The notes beneath the pieces are model-generated. The model searched no databases. It had not been told where the DNA came from and worked only from the letters and a program-made list of their open reading frames with translations. A DNA stretch of 64,000 nt from M3007 sp031373665. GTDB lineage: Bacteria; Bacteroidota; Bacteroidia; Chitinophagales; Saprospiraceae. This document shows, one piece after another, positions 43,601 through 51,122 of the stretch. Position 1 is the first letter of the stretch, and each line of letters opens with the position of its first letter. A program made the translations under genes and the position numbers. The stretch is taken from assembly GCA_031373665.1 (NCBI GenBank), contig JANMMZ010000054.1, positions 1-64,000 on the forward strand, in the 5' to 3' direction.

Positions 43601-45141
43601 GATGGTCCCACCGATACTGTAACAGAGGCAATAGGGCCGAGGCAAAGTCCATTAGTTAAGTTTCGTACAAAATAGGTGGTTGCACTGGGGGGTGTAATCG
43701 ATATAATAAACGGATTGTCGGTGGTAGTATAGGTATCCAATAATGCTGCACCTGCATAAAACCCGAAAGTGTATGGAGGATTTCCAGTAAAATTGATCTC
43801 CAAATCAACCATTCCACCTGAACAAATGGGAGCAACTGGAGCAAACATAGCAGTGGGTAAATCAATCACCTCAACTGTCGTAGCGGCTGGTGTACCACAT
43901 GCCCCTGTAGGCGTAAAAGTAAGGGCTATGGATCCACTCTGTCCTGTGGCATTAAAACTGGTTCCTGAAACCCCTGGCCCAGCCCAAACACCACCCGGCA
44001 CCAAAGGATCTGCAATAGTGGTTAGGTTAAAATTGTTGATATTTTTACAAATATTCGCAGTACCCAGATTGGGCATAGGGCAAGGTACATCAAAGCCCAA
44101 ATAATTGGTAAATGTTTGGGCGCATCCTCCAGGCAAAGGCTCATAGATACCTACTACAAAATAAGGGCCATCATTGCACCATGCAGGATCTACTGTCACA
44201 GTAAGCGGGTCAATAGTAAGGGGAGAAGGGCCATTTCCGGGCAAGCCCGGAAATCCGCTTGGGTAACCACATCCAGCATTGCCGTAGGCAACTAAGTTGA
44301 TGATTGGAATCAGGCCAACAAAACCTCCATCAGCACCAGGTATTGAACTAGGTGTGTAAGTCAATGATTGCGACCAACAGCCTATAGAAACCGTGGTGGT
44401 CCGAGGAGATGCGCCTAGGTTTGTAAATGCACCCGTAGTACGGGAACAATCGCTTTGCAAAACATAGATAGTACCTGCTACGGCACAAAGTCCGTTGAAA
44501 TTATAGTCTTGGTCGGCATCGGCACTTGTAAATACCAGTACTGGTACTCCCGGTGGCACTACCTCGCCTGCTCCTACGCCTACTATCGTAGAGGCGGGGC
44601 AATCTGATTGGATGCTGCTCAGTAAACTCCCGCTGGGAGATTGGAACCCACATCCACTGCCAATATCATCATTGCCAGCCCCGCCATTGTTATTAGCATC
44701 ATAATCTACGGTCAAATCACTGACATTGAACCCACCGCCCGAATAAAGAGCCAACCACTCGTTGTTTTCTTCCGTACCACAGGCATTCACAAATATGCCC
44801 AAAAACAATGGATTGGGGGCGCAAGGCGTAGGCGGAGTGGTCGTAATGTCGGAACAGCCCAAAAGCGTAGATCCGCCCCCATAAGGGTTAAAGTTATTGG
44901 TCGTACCCATGTACCAGTTGATACAATCACCTGCCTGCAATCCTGTGCCAGTAGGAGTCAGTGTAAACATTTCACCGGGGCAGAGCGCACAGGGGTTAGA
45001 CCCTACGGCGCAGTCTGATGAGACAAAAGTTGCGTTTTGACCCAAGGTTGGGCATTGGGCATAGGATGGTGATAGTAAAACACAAATACTGCAACAAACT
45101 ACAAAGGCCGTGGCGGTTTTGGAAAACAGATTAAGAGTCAT
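37675..45141 (-). CDS. Giant multidomain cell-surface protein with T9SS type B sorting tail
   Basis: A 2488-residue protein with a signal peptide (ending SPSYAQ). Residues 45-380 hold a lamin-tail-like, SGNH-free N-terminal region (WLALYSGGGFNVSDLTVDYD). Two kinds of module then alternate. One is a ~90-residue Ig-like repeat (ISGNFNACPGVPQSVLVTLT, GTPPYSLTYTSNG). The other is a ~150-residue Cys-containing unit with a TPTFGF/YYISAIAGN/DLTDPCLSVSPGTPVIF pattern, seen about five to six times. Near the end come SprB-type repeats (GTLSDYNGFNLSCPEAGDGS). The last ~90 residues (LRIYDRWGNLMFENNDF ... VTPGVYIYVVEVTY) are the gliding/T9SS type B domain. A surface adhesin or stalk-like role is inferred; PorP/SprF and GT9 lie downstream. 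Confidence 0.9.
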   Translation of the reverse strand: MTLNLFSKTATAFVVCCSICVLLSPSYAQCPTLGQNATFVSSDCAVGSNPCALCPGEMFTLTPTGTGLQAGDCINWYMGTTNNFNPYGGGSTLLGCSDITTTPPTPCAPNPLFLGIFVNACGTEENNEWLALYSGGGFNVSDLTVDYDANNNGGAGNDDIGSGCGFQSPSGSLLSSIQSDCPASTIVGVGAGEVVPPGVPVLVFTSADADQDYNFNGLCAVAGTIYVLQSDCSRTTGAFTNLGASPRTTTVSIGCWSQSLTYTPSSIPGADGGFVGLIPIINLVAYGNAGCGYPSGFPGLPGNGPSPLTIDPLTVTVDPAWCNDGPYFVVGIYEPLPGGCAQTFTNYLGFDVPCPMPNLGTANICKNINNFNLTTIADPLVPGGVWAGPGVSGTSFNATGQSGSIALTFTPTGACGTPAATTVEVIDLPTAMFAPVAPICSGGMVDLEINFTGNPPYTFGFYAGAALLDTYTTTDNPFIISITPPSATTYFVRNLTNGLCLGPIASVTVSVGPSPLADLTLSGSSTVCEGQPAILNINFSGGTPPYTFVYAIDGTDQAPIVTSNDPYIFPSEPILGDATITLTSMTDDSGCAGTVSGFINVMVAPALTASLMSGNVSVCANIPQMIEVFFVGDAPYTFVYAINGVDQPAITTSLVSYEIMVNPGPGTTTYTLTSVANAACSGTVNGTYIVTIGSPPMAVLSGTQSICSGLPANLSIDFTGSGVFTVNYTANGVVQTPIMTSNDPFILSVTPSTTTSYVLTGVSSSGCTGSVSGSALVTVSPPLTAVLSGGGQICQGGTTGIGITVTFTGTGPYTFFYQTIANSMTTVIGPIVAPSSPYTFTVNPTVGTNYSLVSLSNGTCTGTVSGSTWVFVFTPPTVDILGTKTFCNSVDTSVMVDFTGTGPFTFTYTKDGIAQPPVTTFDDPYIIDVVTNMTTVYTITSIESPGCTGIIVTPTATITINQIPSYTNLQLNCNAAAGTYVVSFNVLGATLPLTLVSGSGSFTGAQFTSTSIPNASGYNFVFRDANNCGNVTVMGANTCNCMTQAGTMLLDTIRACASSLATAVHNNNYVNDGNDNLRFMLHTNPSLPLGTVIGWNTTPTFGFVAGMNLGQIYYISAIAGNPAPISQIDLTDVCLSVSQGTPVIFFAPPTATIPTLQDLICIGDTTIIPINFTGTPPFSFTATIGGILQAPVTNITASTYDLVVIPTTSASVTITNISDKYCTQGTTTGAVDIVVGTPPVIGLPIPVCDYTTGTYVVTFNVISGAPPFTFTGITGTLTANLFTSDPIPFASPFFGTVADAFNCGIDTISGVSNCACTNDAGMMNISPVEACTGIPLVVLPPTGAVVSSDDLQLYYLHDLPGTTIGSVLAISTTPSFTFMPPMQTGFTYYVSSVVGNDGGGGQINLLDPCLSVAPGTPVMWNLAPTASISGNFNACPGVPQSVLVTLTGTPPYSLTYTSNGTPINVPNITGNAFSILVNLTQTTTLLLTSVTDVNCAGTVTGQAVVTVHPAPLAINIATVCSPDFQTYTVEFDITQGDLTTMQVANLPGMINPANGHFISDPISSVTPYSFTLTDIWNCNSFTSSGVSNCACQTSAGVMGLSPVTLCTPIAVSIPGATGTNLPAGDVLLYYLVTTTNPLTWTVLGTNTSASFSFINGITIPGNTYYIVAVAGDPLGGVIDLTDPCVDIVIGPTVTWRPVVTADLSGPMAICQGQPLNLTAILTGTGPYTLVYTANGATQTTTATSSPYIFQPTIAVPGINTYNLVSVSGAGNCSGTVMGNTSVQVNAAPIATNLLATCDFATETYVLTFGISNGSSPNPVYNVTGIMGTILDTIFTSISMAGASPYSAVITDPLGCSSTIMGQPSCVCTTDAGTLGPSSIDVCTNEIAFATTSGNTMLDPDDAMQYILYEDVALLPLGIVAVSSTPEFTFLPSMTVGTTYYLSAIAGNETPTGSVDPLDPCLSLSPGIPVVFHAPPTATITGIDTLCPGESTMFQVLFTGQSPYKLVFALNGVNQIPITVPANTFNITANNLQANQTITLVSVEDTYCKGTVTGSANVVVREEPAGSISTDETICLGDSVTLTLNLTGGSSYNVNITGGATPIVLNNVQSGETFSVSPTSTTTYSISSVVATSNACSPNIGADATVTVTSLQINGTLSDYNGFNLSCPEAGDGSITITTTGGTAPFNTSWDSGNTGLMIDNLDAGAYAVTVTDLIGCVDSVSFELNEPPALLFEVATDMTTCYGDRDGAIEIVDILGGAGPFVITLNGVPETESDTFPILINNLPAGAYEVAITDANGCTTVLDTFVDQPQDLIVNLGPDQVISLGDSLELFADNNFDALGNITWTPPTYLNRADSVSVITKTLETIRYSVLAVDTSGCSARDEIAITVRRDTRVYIPNIFDPNSTNFNDILTVFAGDEVLKVNFLRIYDRWGNLMFENNDFAPNDPQLGWRGTHRGKKVTPGVYIYVVEVTYVDGETEIFSGDITVIK

Positions 45142-45209
45142 GTTAACGAATGGATTATAATACCAAGTTCAGTGATGTCAATGATTAGAGCCTTGGTAGT
45201 GTTAATATA

Positions 45210-46826
45210 TTACTTATTTAAATCGCTCAATTTTACTTTCGTAGGCTGCTTAGTGTAGCCTTGTGGAGTGTAGGACACGGTACCTGCATTTTCAGTTAAA
45301 ATGTAGTAGTCCAATACCGCATCTGCAGATTTTGCATCAATGTTCATAGAGAATGATTTGACACCTGATGGCTTGTCTGTACCACTTTCTTCTGGCATCA
45401 ACATGGGCGTATAAGCGTCCTTTTCATTAAACCGATAATAGATCCACATCCTTTTGGGAAACCTATCGGCCTTGGCTGAAATACGGAAAGCGTTTATTTT
45501 AGTATTGTCCAAACGAGCCCTTGATTGCACACTAATATCGGATACACTTGACGGCAATGCTGTCAGTTCTGGGTGCTTTTTTAAATATTGGCTGCGCTTA
45601 GCCATCAACTCTACCAAACCCGGAATTTTACTTTTTTTACCTACTGTTTCACGGATGCTTTTCTTGAAATCATCCATGTTATACGATTTGTGTTGATCTT
45701 CGCTGTACGGAATAGCGATAAGACCCTGCAACTCTAACGCCCGCTTTTCGTAACTGTTGTTGAGGAAATGTTCCTCCAAAATCTGGCGTATGTGAGCCAA
45801 ATAAATCTTCTTGTATAAAGGCTCTTTGAGCAATTGGCTGATGAGTGGCTTATAAGGATTGTTATCGTGCAACAGTGGATCCAGTTGTTGGAGATCTTTC
45901 AACTCCAAATCACTACCAGTACCAGTATTTTTATAACTACCAAAGGAGAGGTTTAAGTCCCATAAAACGGGCTGAAAATGCCCCGTTTGGTCTTTGTATA
46001 AATAATAATTGATGCTTTGTCCACCCGAATAACTGTTCAGATTGACCATAATATTATTCAGTGCCAGCATCCAAAGGGTGCGATCCACATCGAGTATTTT
46101 ATCTATTTTTGAAGGATCTTGACTTAGAATTCTAGTCAGTTCCTGCAAATCAGCCCATCCGCCAGCAGAATTTATTTCAAAATTGCCTTTGTAACAATCT
46201 ACATTATCTTCGTATTCCAATGATCCATTGATATTTTGCTTGCAAGTACTAGGGATATTTTCGGGCTTATAGTCAACGCCTGCTTTGAAAAACGCCCCTT
46301 TTGAAAAAGCAAAATTTGACTCTAAAAACTGTTTGTCAATACTTTCGATATTGATAAATATTCCTATGTATTCATCATTGATGAATAACTTACTAAATGA
46401 AGTCTGTGAAGTAGGTATGTACTTAGAAGCGATCTCATGAAATAACATTTCACGTACCATACTTGGGTCACGAAGCGCGTTTGAAAGTTTCAAAGTGGTA
46501 TGACCCTGATGGTTTTTATCTGCATCTAAGTGGTTCAACTTGATGGTCAGAGGGTTGCGTTTTAAACCACGCTGATATGATTTGTCTCCACGGAATCGGA
46601 CACCCGTACCCTCATAGCGAACGCCATCAATGGTAGCAATCCCTTGAAGCATTCCGGCTCCATATATGCGCAATGAGTCAAGGGCATCCACCCAATTTTT
46701 CTCATTTAATGTTATTCTGATCTCGCCAATTGATTTTTTATCAAATAATGGACGAAGTGCCTTACCTGATTGGGCAAAAAAGGTAAAGGGTAGCGCGGCA
46801 AAAAGGACGATGAAGAATTTCTTCAT
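45210..46826 (-). CDS. CotH family protein kinase, secreted
   Basis: A 538-residue protein with a signal peptide (MKKFFIVLFAALPFTFFAQS). The CotH kinase-like fold is indicated by GVRFRGDKSYQRGLKRNPLT (substrate-loop region), TLKLSNALRDPSMVREMLFH, SKLFINDEYIGIFINIESID and the acidic active-site segment LWDLNLSFGSYKNTG. CotH enzymes are atypical kinases that phosphorylate extracytoplasmic proteins. A C-terminal beta domain (about 430-530) has no T9SS sorting tail. It is encoded 69 bases upstream of, and in line with, the giant surface protein, which might be a target; that is inference. Confidence 0.82.
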   Translation of the reverse strand: MKKFFIVLFAALPFTFFAQSGKALRPLFDKKSIGEIRITLNEKNWVDALDSLRIYGAGMLQGIATIDGVRYEGTGVRFRGDKSYQRGLKRNPLTIKLNHLDADKNHQGHTTLKLSNALRDPSMVREMLFHEIASKYIPTSQTSFSKLFINDEYIGIFINIESIDKQFLESNFAFSKGAFFKAGVDYKPENIPSTCKQNINGSLEYEDNVDCYKGNFEINSAGGWADLQELTRILSQDPSKIDKILDVDRTLWMLALNNIMVNLNSYSGGQSINYYLYKDQTGHFQPVLWDLNLSFGSYKNTGTGSDLELKDLQQLDPLLHDNNPYKPLISQLLKEPLYKKIYLAHIRQILEEHFLNNSYEKRALELQGLIAIPYSEDQHKSYNMDDFKKSIRETVGKKSKIPGLVELMAKRSQYLKKHPELTALPSSVSDISVQSRARLDNTKINAFRISAKADRFPKRMWIYYRFNEKDAYTPMLMPEESGTDKPSGVKSFSMNIDAKSADAVLDYYILTENAGTVSYTPQGYTKQPTKVKLSDLNK

Positions 46827-46868
46827 GGTTGAAAGTTAAACGGTTAATTAAATAGAAAAATTTGGCCG

Positions 46869-46876
46869 CAATGATA
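46869..46876 (-). promoter_or_regulatory. Probable -7 box TATCATTG for the CotH gene
   Basis: On the minus strand TATCATTG differs from TAnnTTTG at one base and lies about 43 bases before the CotH ATG. Confidence 0.35.
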
Positions 46877-47044
46877 CGAAGACTTTTGGTTTTTACAGGT
46901 GAAATTTATGTTATATCCACTTTTGAAATTATTTAAACATTTTTTTTTATAAAAATATTGGTTCGTAAATTGAATTTTTCATACTTTCACGCCTTCTAAG
47001 GTCAACTAACAAGTCTTTTACAATAACAAAACAACAACGAAAGT

Positions 47045-48970
47045 ATGGCTAATCTTGACAATTATCTTTCCTGCGAGCAATATGCAGGAGCAAGTATCCA
47101 TCCTAATCATCCGGGCTTCAATGCTTGGTTTGAAGAAGATACAAACCACTGGTATTTCGCTGCTATTACCAACAAGGGAAATGTCCAACTTCGGTCGGAA
47201 GCGTACACGACGGAATCTGCTAGAGACAACGGAATCGAATCTGTGATGAAAAATAGGAATGTCGAAGAGCGTTACAAAGTAATTCAAGATGAAGCCGATG
47301 GCAAATGGTATATCATACTAAAGGCGGGCAACCACCAAGAGATCGCACGCTCTTGTGCTTATGATTCAGAAACCGCCGCTACAGCAGGTATCAAAACTTG
47401 CTTTAGTACTTACACAGAACGAAATGCTTCGGCAGGTATCATTGACAATTACCTAGATTGCGAAGCCTATGCAGGCGCGCCTGCCAGTGAAAAATATTCA
47501 GGCTTCAACACTTGGCACGATGCTGACTCCAATCACTGGTATTTTGCTGTTACCAGCGGGAAGGGCAATGTTACCCTTCGTTCAGAAGCATATACTACGG
47601 AGTCTGCTCGCAATAACGGGATCGAATCAGTGATGAAAAACAGGGAATTGGAAGAACGTTATAAAATCATTCAGGATGAAGCCGCTGGCAAATGGTACGT
47701 GATTTTGAAGGCGGGCAACCACCAAGAGATCGCACGCTCTTGTGCTTATGACTCCGAATCGGCAGCCAAAGCCGGTATGAAATCCGCTATGAAAGGCGAG
47801 GCCGAAAAGAAATCAGCAGATTACGTTATAGAAGACTACCTCCCTTGCGAAGCATACGCAGGCAAAGATGCAGTTGCTAAATATCCAGGATTTACCCAGT
47901 TTCAAGAAGAGACGAGTGGATTGTACTTTTTTGCTCAAGTTGACAAAGATGGAAAGGTCGTATTGAAATCTGAAGGTTACAAAACAACGGCCAGCCGCGA
48001 CAACGGAATCGAATCGGTGATGAAAAACCGCGATATAGAAGAGCGATGGAGTCAAGAAAAAGACGATGATGGCTATTATATGAGCCTTCGCGCTGGCAAT
48101 CGCCAAGAGATCGCAAGAACGTGTCACTTCTCTTCAGAAGGTGCGTTGTTGGGTTGGTGGATGCCATTTACAGCCACCGGATTGGCTTGGGGCAAGTCTG
48201 CCATTGCAGCCGCTCCAATTGTTGCTGCGGTAGCAGCAGTAGCACCCACAGTGGTGGTACCTCCTCCTCCAGTAGTCGTTACTGTCAAAAAAGACATCCC
48301 TACGCCACCACCAGTCACTACTTACCGGGAGCCAGAAGTGGCCGCCGCAGTAGCCGATGGTGGAAGCAATTGGTGGAAGTGGTTGTTGCCATTGTTGTTG
48401 CTAGGCGCATTATTCCTACTTTGGAAACAGTGTGGCGGATGCAATAAAGCAGCAGTGAAGGCTCCTGCAGTAAGTGTTGCTCCAGTCGTCCCTAAAGACA
48501 CCGTAAAAGCAGTAGTCACGCCTCCTCCCCCGCCAGCGCCTACTTGCAAATGTGATGGCCCAGATCCATTGTACAACTTGACTACCAGTGCTGCGCCAAA
48601 ATCATTGAGCCGCTTGGGTACTAACCCAGAGTTTGGCAATTCACATGATTTGAGTCCAACCGAGTTCTATGACAAATTGCAAAACTGTGCAAAAAATAGC
48701 AGTGTGGACAAGAAATTCTTGGATCGCGTGTTCAAAGGCATGGGTTATACCGATGGTTTTGCCGCTGCAAAATCAGAGATGTTCTCTGCCGTTGAGATCG
48801 CGCCCGGTACTGTTGGCAACATCGGTTACAGCAAACAGCATAAAACCTTGTACGCCCGATTGGACACTCAAGGCAAGGACCTGCTGGCTTTCCGTATCAA
48901 ATCAGCCAATGGCTGCGATATGCACTTTATGAAGACTTGTGGTAATCACTTCTTCTATTGCGGTAAGTAG
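47045..48970 (+). CDS. Six-copy DUF1508 protein with membrane anchor
   Basis: A 641-residue protein without signal peptide. Three pairs of DUF1508 (YegP-type) domains fill about residues 1-375. The odd members read HWYFAAITNKGNVQLRSEAY with ESARDNGIESVMKN; the even members read GKWYIILKAGNHQEIARSCA. Each pair is introduced by a DxYLxCExYAG linker. An Ala/Pro/Val-rich region follows, then one strong membrane helix (WWKWLLPLLLLGALFLLW) near 441-460, a Pro-rich spacer and a C-terminal domain (FYDKLQNCAKNSSVDKKFLD, FKGMGYTDGFAAAKSEMFSA) with several cysteines. DUF1508 function is unknown. Topology would put the repeats on one side and the Cys domain on the other. A strong terminator follows. Confidence 0.85.
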   Translation: MANLDNYLSCEQYAGASIHPNHPGFNAWFEEDTNHWYFAAITNKGNVQLRSEAYTTESARDNGIESVMKNRNVEERYKVIQDEADGKWYIILKAGNHQEIARSCAYDSETAATAGIKTCFSTYTERNASAGIIDNYLDCEAYAGAPASEKYSGFNTWHDADSNHWYFAVTSGKGNVTLRSEAYTTESARNNGIESVMKNRELEERYKIIQDEAAGKWYVILKAGNHQEIARSCAYDSESAAKAGMKSAMKGEAEKKSADYVIEDYLPCEAYAGKDAVAKYPGFTQFQEETSGLYFFAQVDKDGKVVLKSEGYKTTASRDNGIESVMKNRDIEERWSQEKDDDGYYMSLRAGNRQEIARTCHFSSEGALLGWWMPFTATGLAWGKSAIAAAPIVAAVAAVAPTVVVPPPPVVVTVKKDIPTPPPVTTYREPEVAAAVADGGSNWWKWLLPLLLLGALFLLWKQCGGCNKAAVKAPAVSVAPVVPKDTVKAVVTPPPPPAPTCKCDGPDPLYNLTTSAAPKSLSRLGTNPEFGNSHDLSPTEFYDKLQNCAKNSSVDKKFLDRVFKGMGYTDGFAAAKSEMFSAVEIAPGTVGNIGYSKQHKTLYARLDTQGKDLLAFRIKSANGCDMHFMKTCGNHFFYCGK

Positions 48971-48991
48971 CATATATAAAAATTAGTATGT

Positions 48992-49031
48992 ATAGCCATT
49001 CTGGACTTCGGTTCAGGATGGCTATTTTTTT
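48992..49031 (+). terminator. Rho-independent terminator after the DUF1508 gene
   Basis: ATAGCCATTCTGGAC pairs with GTTCAGGATGGCTAT (two G-U pairs) around a TTCG tetraloop, followed by seven T. The stem is 15 bp and stable; this is the cleanest intrinsic terminator in the window. Confidence 0.88.
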
Positions 49032-49085
49032 ATGCTGTTGTGACACTCATAAAAATATTTATTTTCCTAGCTGCTCCCAAATTCG

Positions 49086-49093
49086 TACATTTG
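49086..49093 (+). promoter_or_regulatory. -7 box TACATTTG before the 40-codon ORF and OLD gene
   Basis: TACATTTG, followed by CAC, is a perfect TAnnTTTG match 18 bases before the ATG at 49112. It implies that the small ORF is transcribed first, with the OLD gene. Confidence 0.6.
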
Positions 49094-49111
49094 CACAAAA
49101 TTCAGTAAATA

Positions 49112-49234
49112 ATGACAGTTATAATCGAAACATCAGACATTAAAGGGGTGGAGCAACGGCTTCAAATACTTGAAGCCGTGAACATCAACGCAATAAATGT
49201 ACAATCATCACCCGTTCTTTGCACGATATTATAA
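49112..49234 (+). CDS. 40-aa ORF upstream of the OLD nuclease
   Basis: A 40-codon frame (MTVIIETSDIKGVEQRLQIL, then EAVNINAINV...) placed between a clear -7 box and the OLD gene, ending 11 bases before its ATG. The amphipathic pattern resembles the first strand-helix of small Bacteroidota antitoxin-like proteins, but no family is assigned. It may encode a partner, a leader peptide or nothing. Confidence 0.45.
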   Translation: MTVIIETSDIKGVEQRLQILEAVNINAINVQSSPVLCTIL

Positions 49235-49245
49235 CATAACTGGAA

Positions 49246-50955
49246 ATGATAACAAGAGTAATAATTAACAATTTTAAGAAATTGGAAAATGTAGAGTTTC
49301 CAATTTCGCAATCTTTAGTGATTATCGGACCTAATAATTCTGGGAAATCAACTATTTTTCAAGCCTTATGTTTGTGGGAAATAGGAGTTACTAATTTTTT
49401 AGTAGCATCAAAAAAGAATGACCTAGACCGACGTGGATTTGTAGTTATCAATCGAAGAGATTTACTGAATAGCCCTATTTCTGATGCGCGATTTTTATGG
49501 AAGGATAAAAAAGTAACGGAATATTCTGTTGAGAAAAAAACACAACATATTAAGGTAGAAATAGAAATACAGGGCGAAAATGATGGTAAAAACTGGAGTT
49601 GTAAGGCAGAGTTCACATTTGCCAATGCAGAATCATTTACATGTCGTATCATTTCTGGATTGAAAGAAATTACACAACTATATGAAAATGAAAATGGGGT
49701 TCACTTTGGATTTTTACAACCTATGTCAGGTATATCTTCAATAGAAGATAAATTACAACAAGGTGCTATTGACAGAAGGCTTGGGGAGGGCAAAACGGCA
49801 GAGGTATTGCGAAATATTTGCTATGAAGTATTATATCCGGAGACCCATAAAGCAAATACCGAACAAAATTGGAAAAAACTCTGTGATTCAATCAAATCAA
49901 TGTTTGGGGCTGATTTACAAAAACCTGAATTCATTAAGGTAAATGGAACTATTGAATTAGAGTATATTGAAAACAATATTCGTTATGATATTTCATCTGG
50001 CGGACGTGGTTTTCAGCAAATGTTGCTTTTGTTGGCCTATATATTTGCATCACCCAATACCATTTTACTGCTTGACGAACCCGATGCGCATTTAGAAGTG
50101 ATTAGACAAAGACAGGCATTTCAACTTATCAATGAGTTAGCCACCCAAAATAACATTCAAATTATTATTGCTTCTCACTCGGAAGTTGTCTTAGACGAAG
50201 CCGCAGATGCTTCAAAAGTAATTGCCCTGATAGAAAATCAGGCAATTGAATTAAATACCGCTTCTAATTCTCAATCTTTACGGTATATAAAAAAGGCACT
50301 GACTGAAATAGGGTGGGAAAAATACTATTTGGCAAAACACAAAAAGCATGTATTGTACCTTGAAGGCTCCACTGATTTACAAATGCTTTTGCAATTTGCG
50401 AACCAATTAAATCATAAAGTTGAGCCTTTATTGGGGTTAGCCAACGTACAATATACAGGTGATAATGTTCCGAATACAGCAGTTCAGAATTATGCAGCCT
50501 TAAAGGAATTTTTCCCAAATTTGGCAGGTCTTGCTCTGTTTGATAGAATTGACAAGAACACTGAAGACATAAAAACCCTTAAAGTCGTTTGCTGGAGGCA
50601 AAGAGAAATTGAAAATTATTTTGCAACCCCTTCATTACTCCTTCAATTCGCAAAATTACTTAACGATAAGCATAAGCACATAAAAGTAGAGGTGTTGACA
50701 AAAACAATGCAAGATTGCATAGATTTGTGTACTTTACCTCTACACCTGAAAGATTTAGAACACCAATGGTGGAAAGATGCTAAGTTAAGCAGCGATTGGC
50801 TTGATTTAATCTTTCCTGAATTTTATAAGCAACTTAACCTGCCGCAGGATTTTTATAAGAGGGATTATTATCAATTAATCAGTATAATGGATTCAGCCAA
50901 AATTGATACAGAAATAATTGATAACTTAAATCTAATATATGATTTAATCTTATAA
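49246..50955 (+). CDS. OLD-family ATPase with TOPRIM nuclease domain
   Basis: A 569-residue protein. The N-terminal ABC-type ATPase shows Walker A VIIGPNNSGKSTIFQAL (residues 26-42), a signature-like SSGGRGFQQMLLLLAYI, Walker B NTILLLDEPDAHLEV (near 275) and the H-loop IIIASHSEVVLDEA. The C-terminal part has TOPRIM elements: YLEGSTDLQMLLQFA (near 371) and LALFDRIDKNTED (near 432), with CWRQREIENYF beyond. This is the OLD (overcoming lysogenisation defect) architecture shared with several anti-phage nucleases. The gene is AT-rich relative to its neighbours, bounded by its own promoter and terminator, and looks acquired. A defence function is inferred. Confidence 0.85.
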   Translation: MITRVIINNFKKLENVEFPISQSLVIIGPNNSGKSTIFQALCLWEIGVTNFLVASKKNDLDRRGFVVINRRDLLNSPISDARFLWKDKKVTEYSVEKKTQHIKVEIEIQGENDGKNWSCKAEFTFANAESFTCRIISGLKEITQLYENENGVHFGFLQPMSGISSIEDKLQQGAIDRRLGEGKTAEVLRNICYEVLYPETHKANTEQNWKKLCDSIKSMFGADLQKPEFIKVNGTIELEYIENNIRYDISSGGRGFQQMLLLLAYIFASPNTILLLDEPDAHLEVIRQRQAFQLINELATQNNIQIIIASHSEVVLDEAADASKVIALIENQAIELNTASNSQSLRYIKKALTEIGWEKYYLAKHKKHVLYLEGSTDLQMLLQFANQLNHKVEPLLGLANVQYTGDNVPNTAVQNYAALKEFFPNLAGLALFDRIDKNTEDIKTLKVVCWRQREIENYFATPSLLLQFAKLLNDKHKHIKVEVLTKTMQDCIDLCTLPLHLKDLEHQWWKDAKLSSDWLDLIFPEFYKQLNLPQDFYKRDYYQLISIMDSAKIDTEIIDNLNLIYDLIL

Positions 50956-50967
50956 TTTTATGTATTG

Positions 50968-51005
50968 ACTCCACTTTGACACTTTAGAAATTCATCCAGT
51001 GGAGT
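50968..51005 (+). terminator. Hairpin after the OLD gene
   Basis: ACTCCACT and AGTGGAGT pair perfectly across 22 bases, 13 bases after the OLD stop. The stem is short and has no T-run, so confidence is modest. Confidence 0.4.
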
Positions 51006-51122
51006 GGCTTATCTCGGAACTATTCCTTACACCATGAATCAAGATTCAACTAGAAAAAAGTGTATCGTTTCAGGAATTTAACAGACCTTCGCGATCAGTC
51101 TAATTCCTAATTTTAATTATCT

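Noticed and set aside
39332..45018. Several plus-strand frames inside the giant minus-strand gene
   Set aside because: They are shadows of a long, strongly repetitive coding frame; no promoters or domain motifs support them.
47045..48150. Regular DNA repeats that could suggest a CRISPR-like or satellite array
   Set aside because: They are the in-frame DUF1508 domains of one protein; spacing and variation follow codons.
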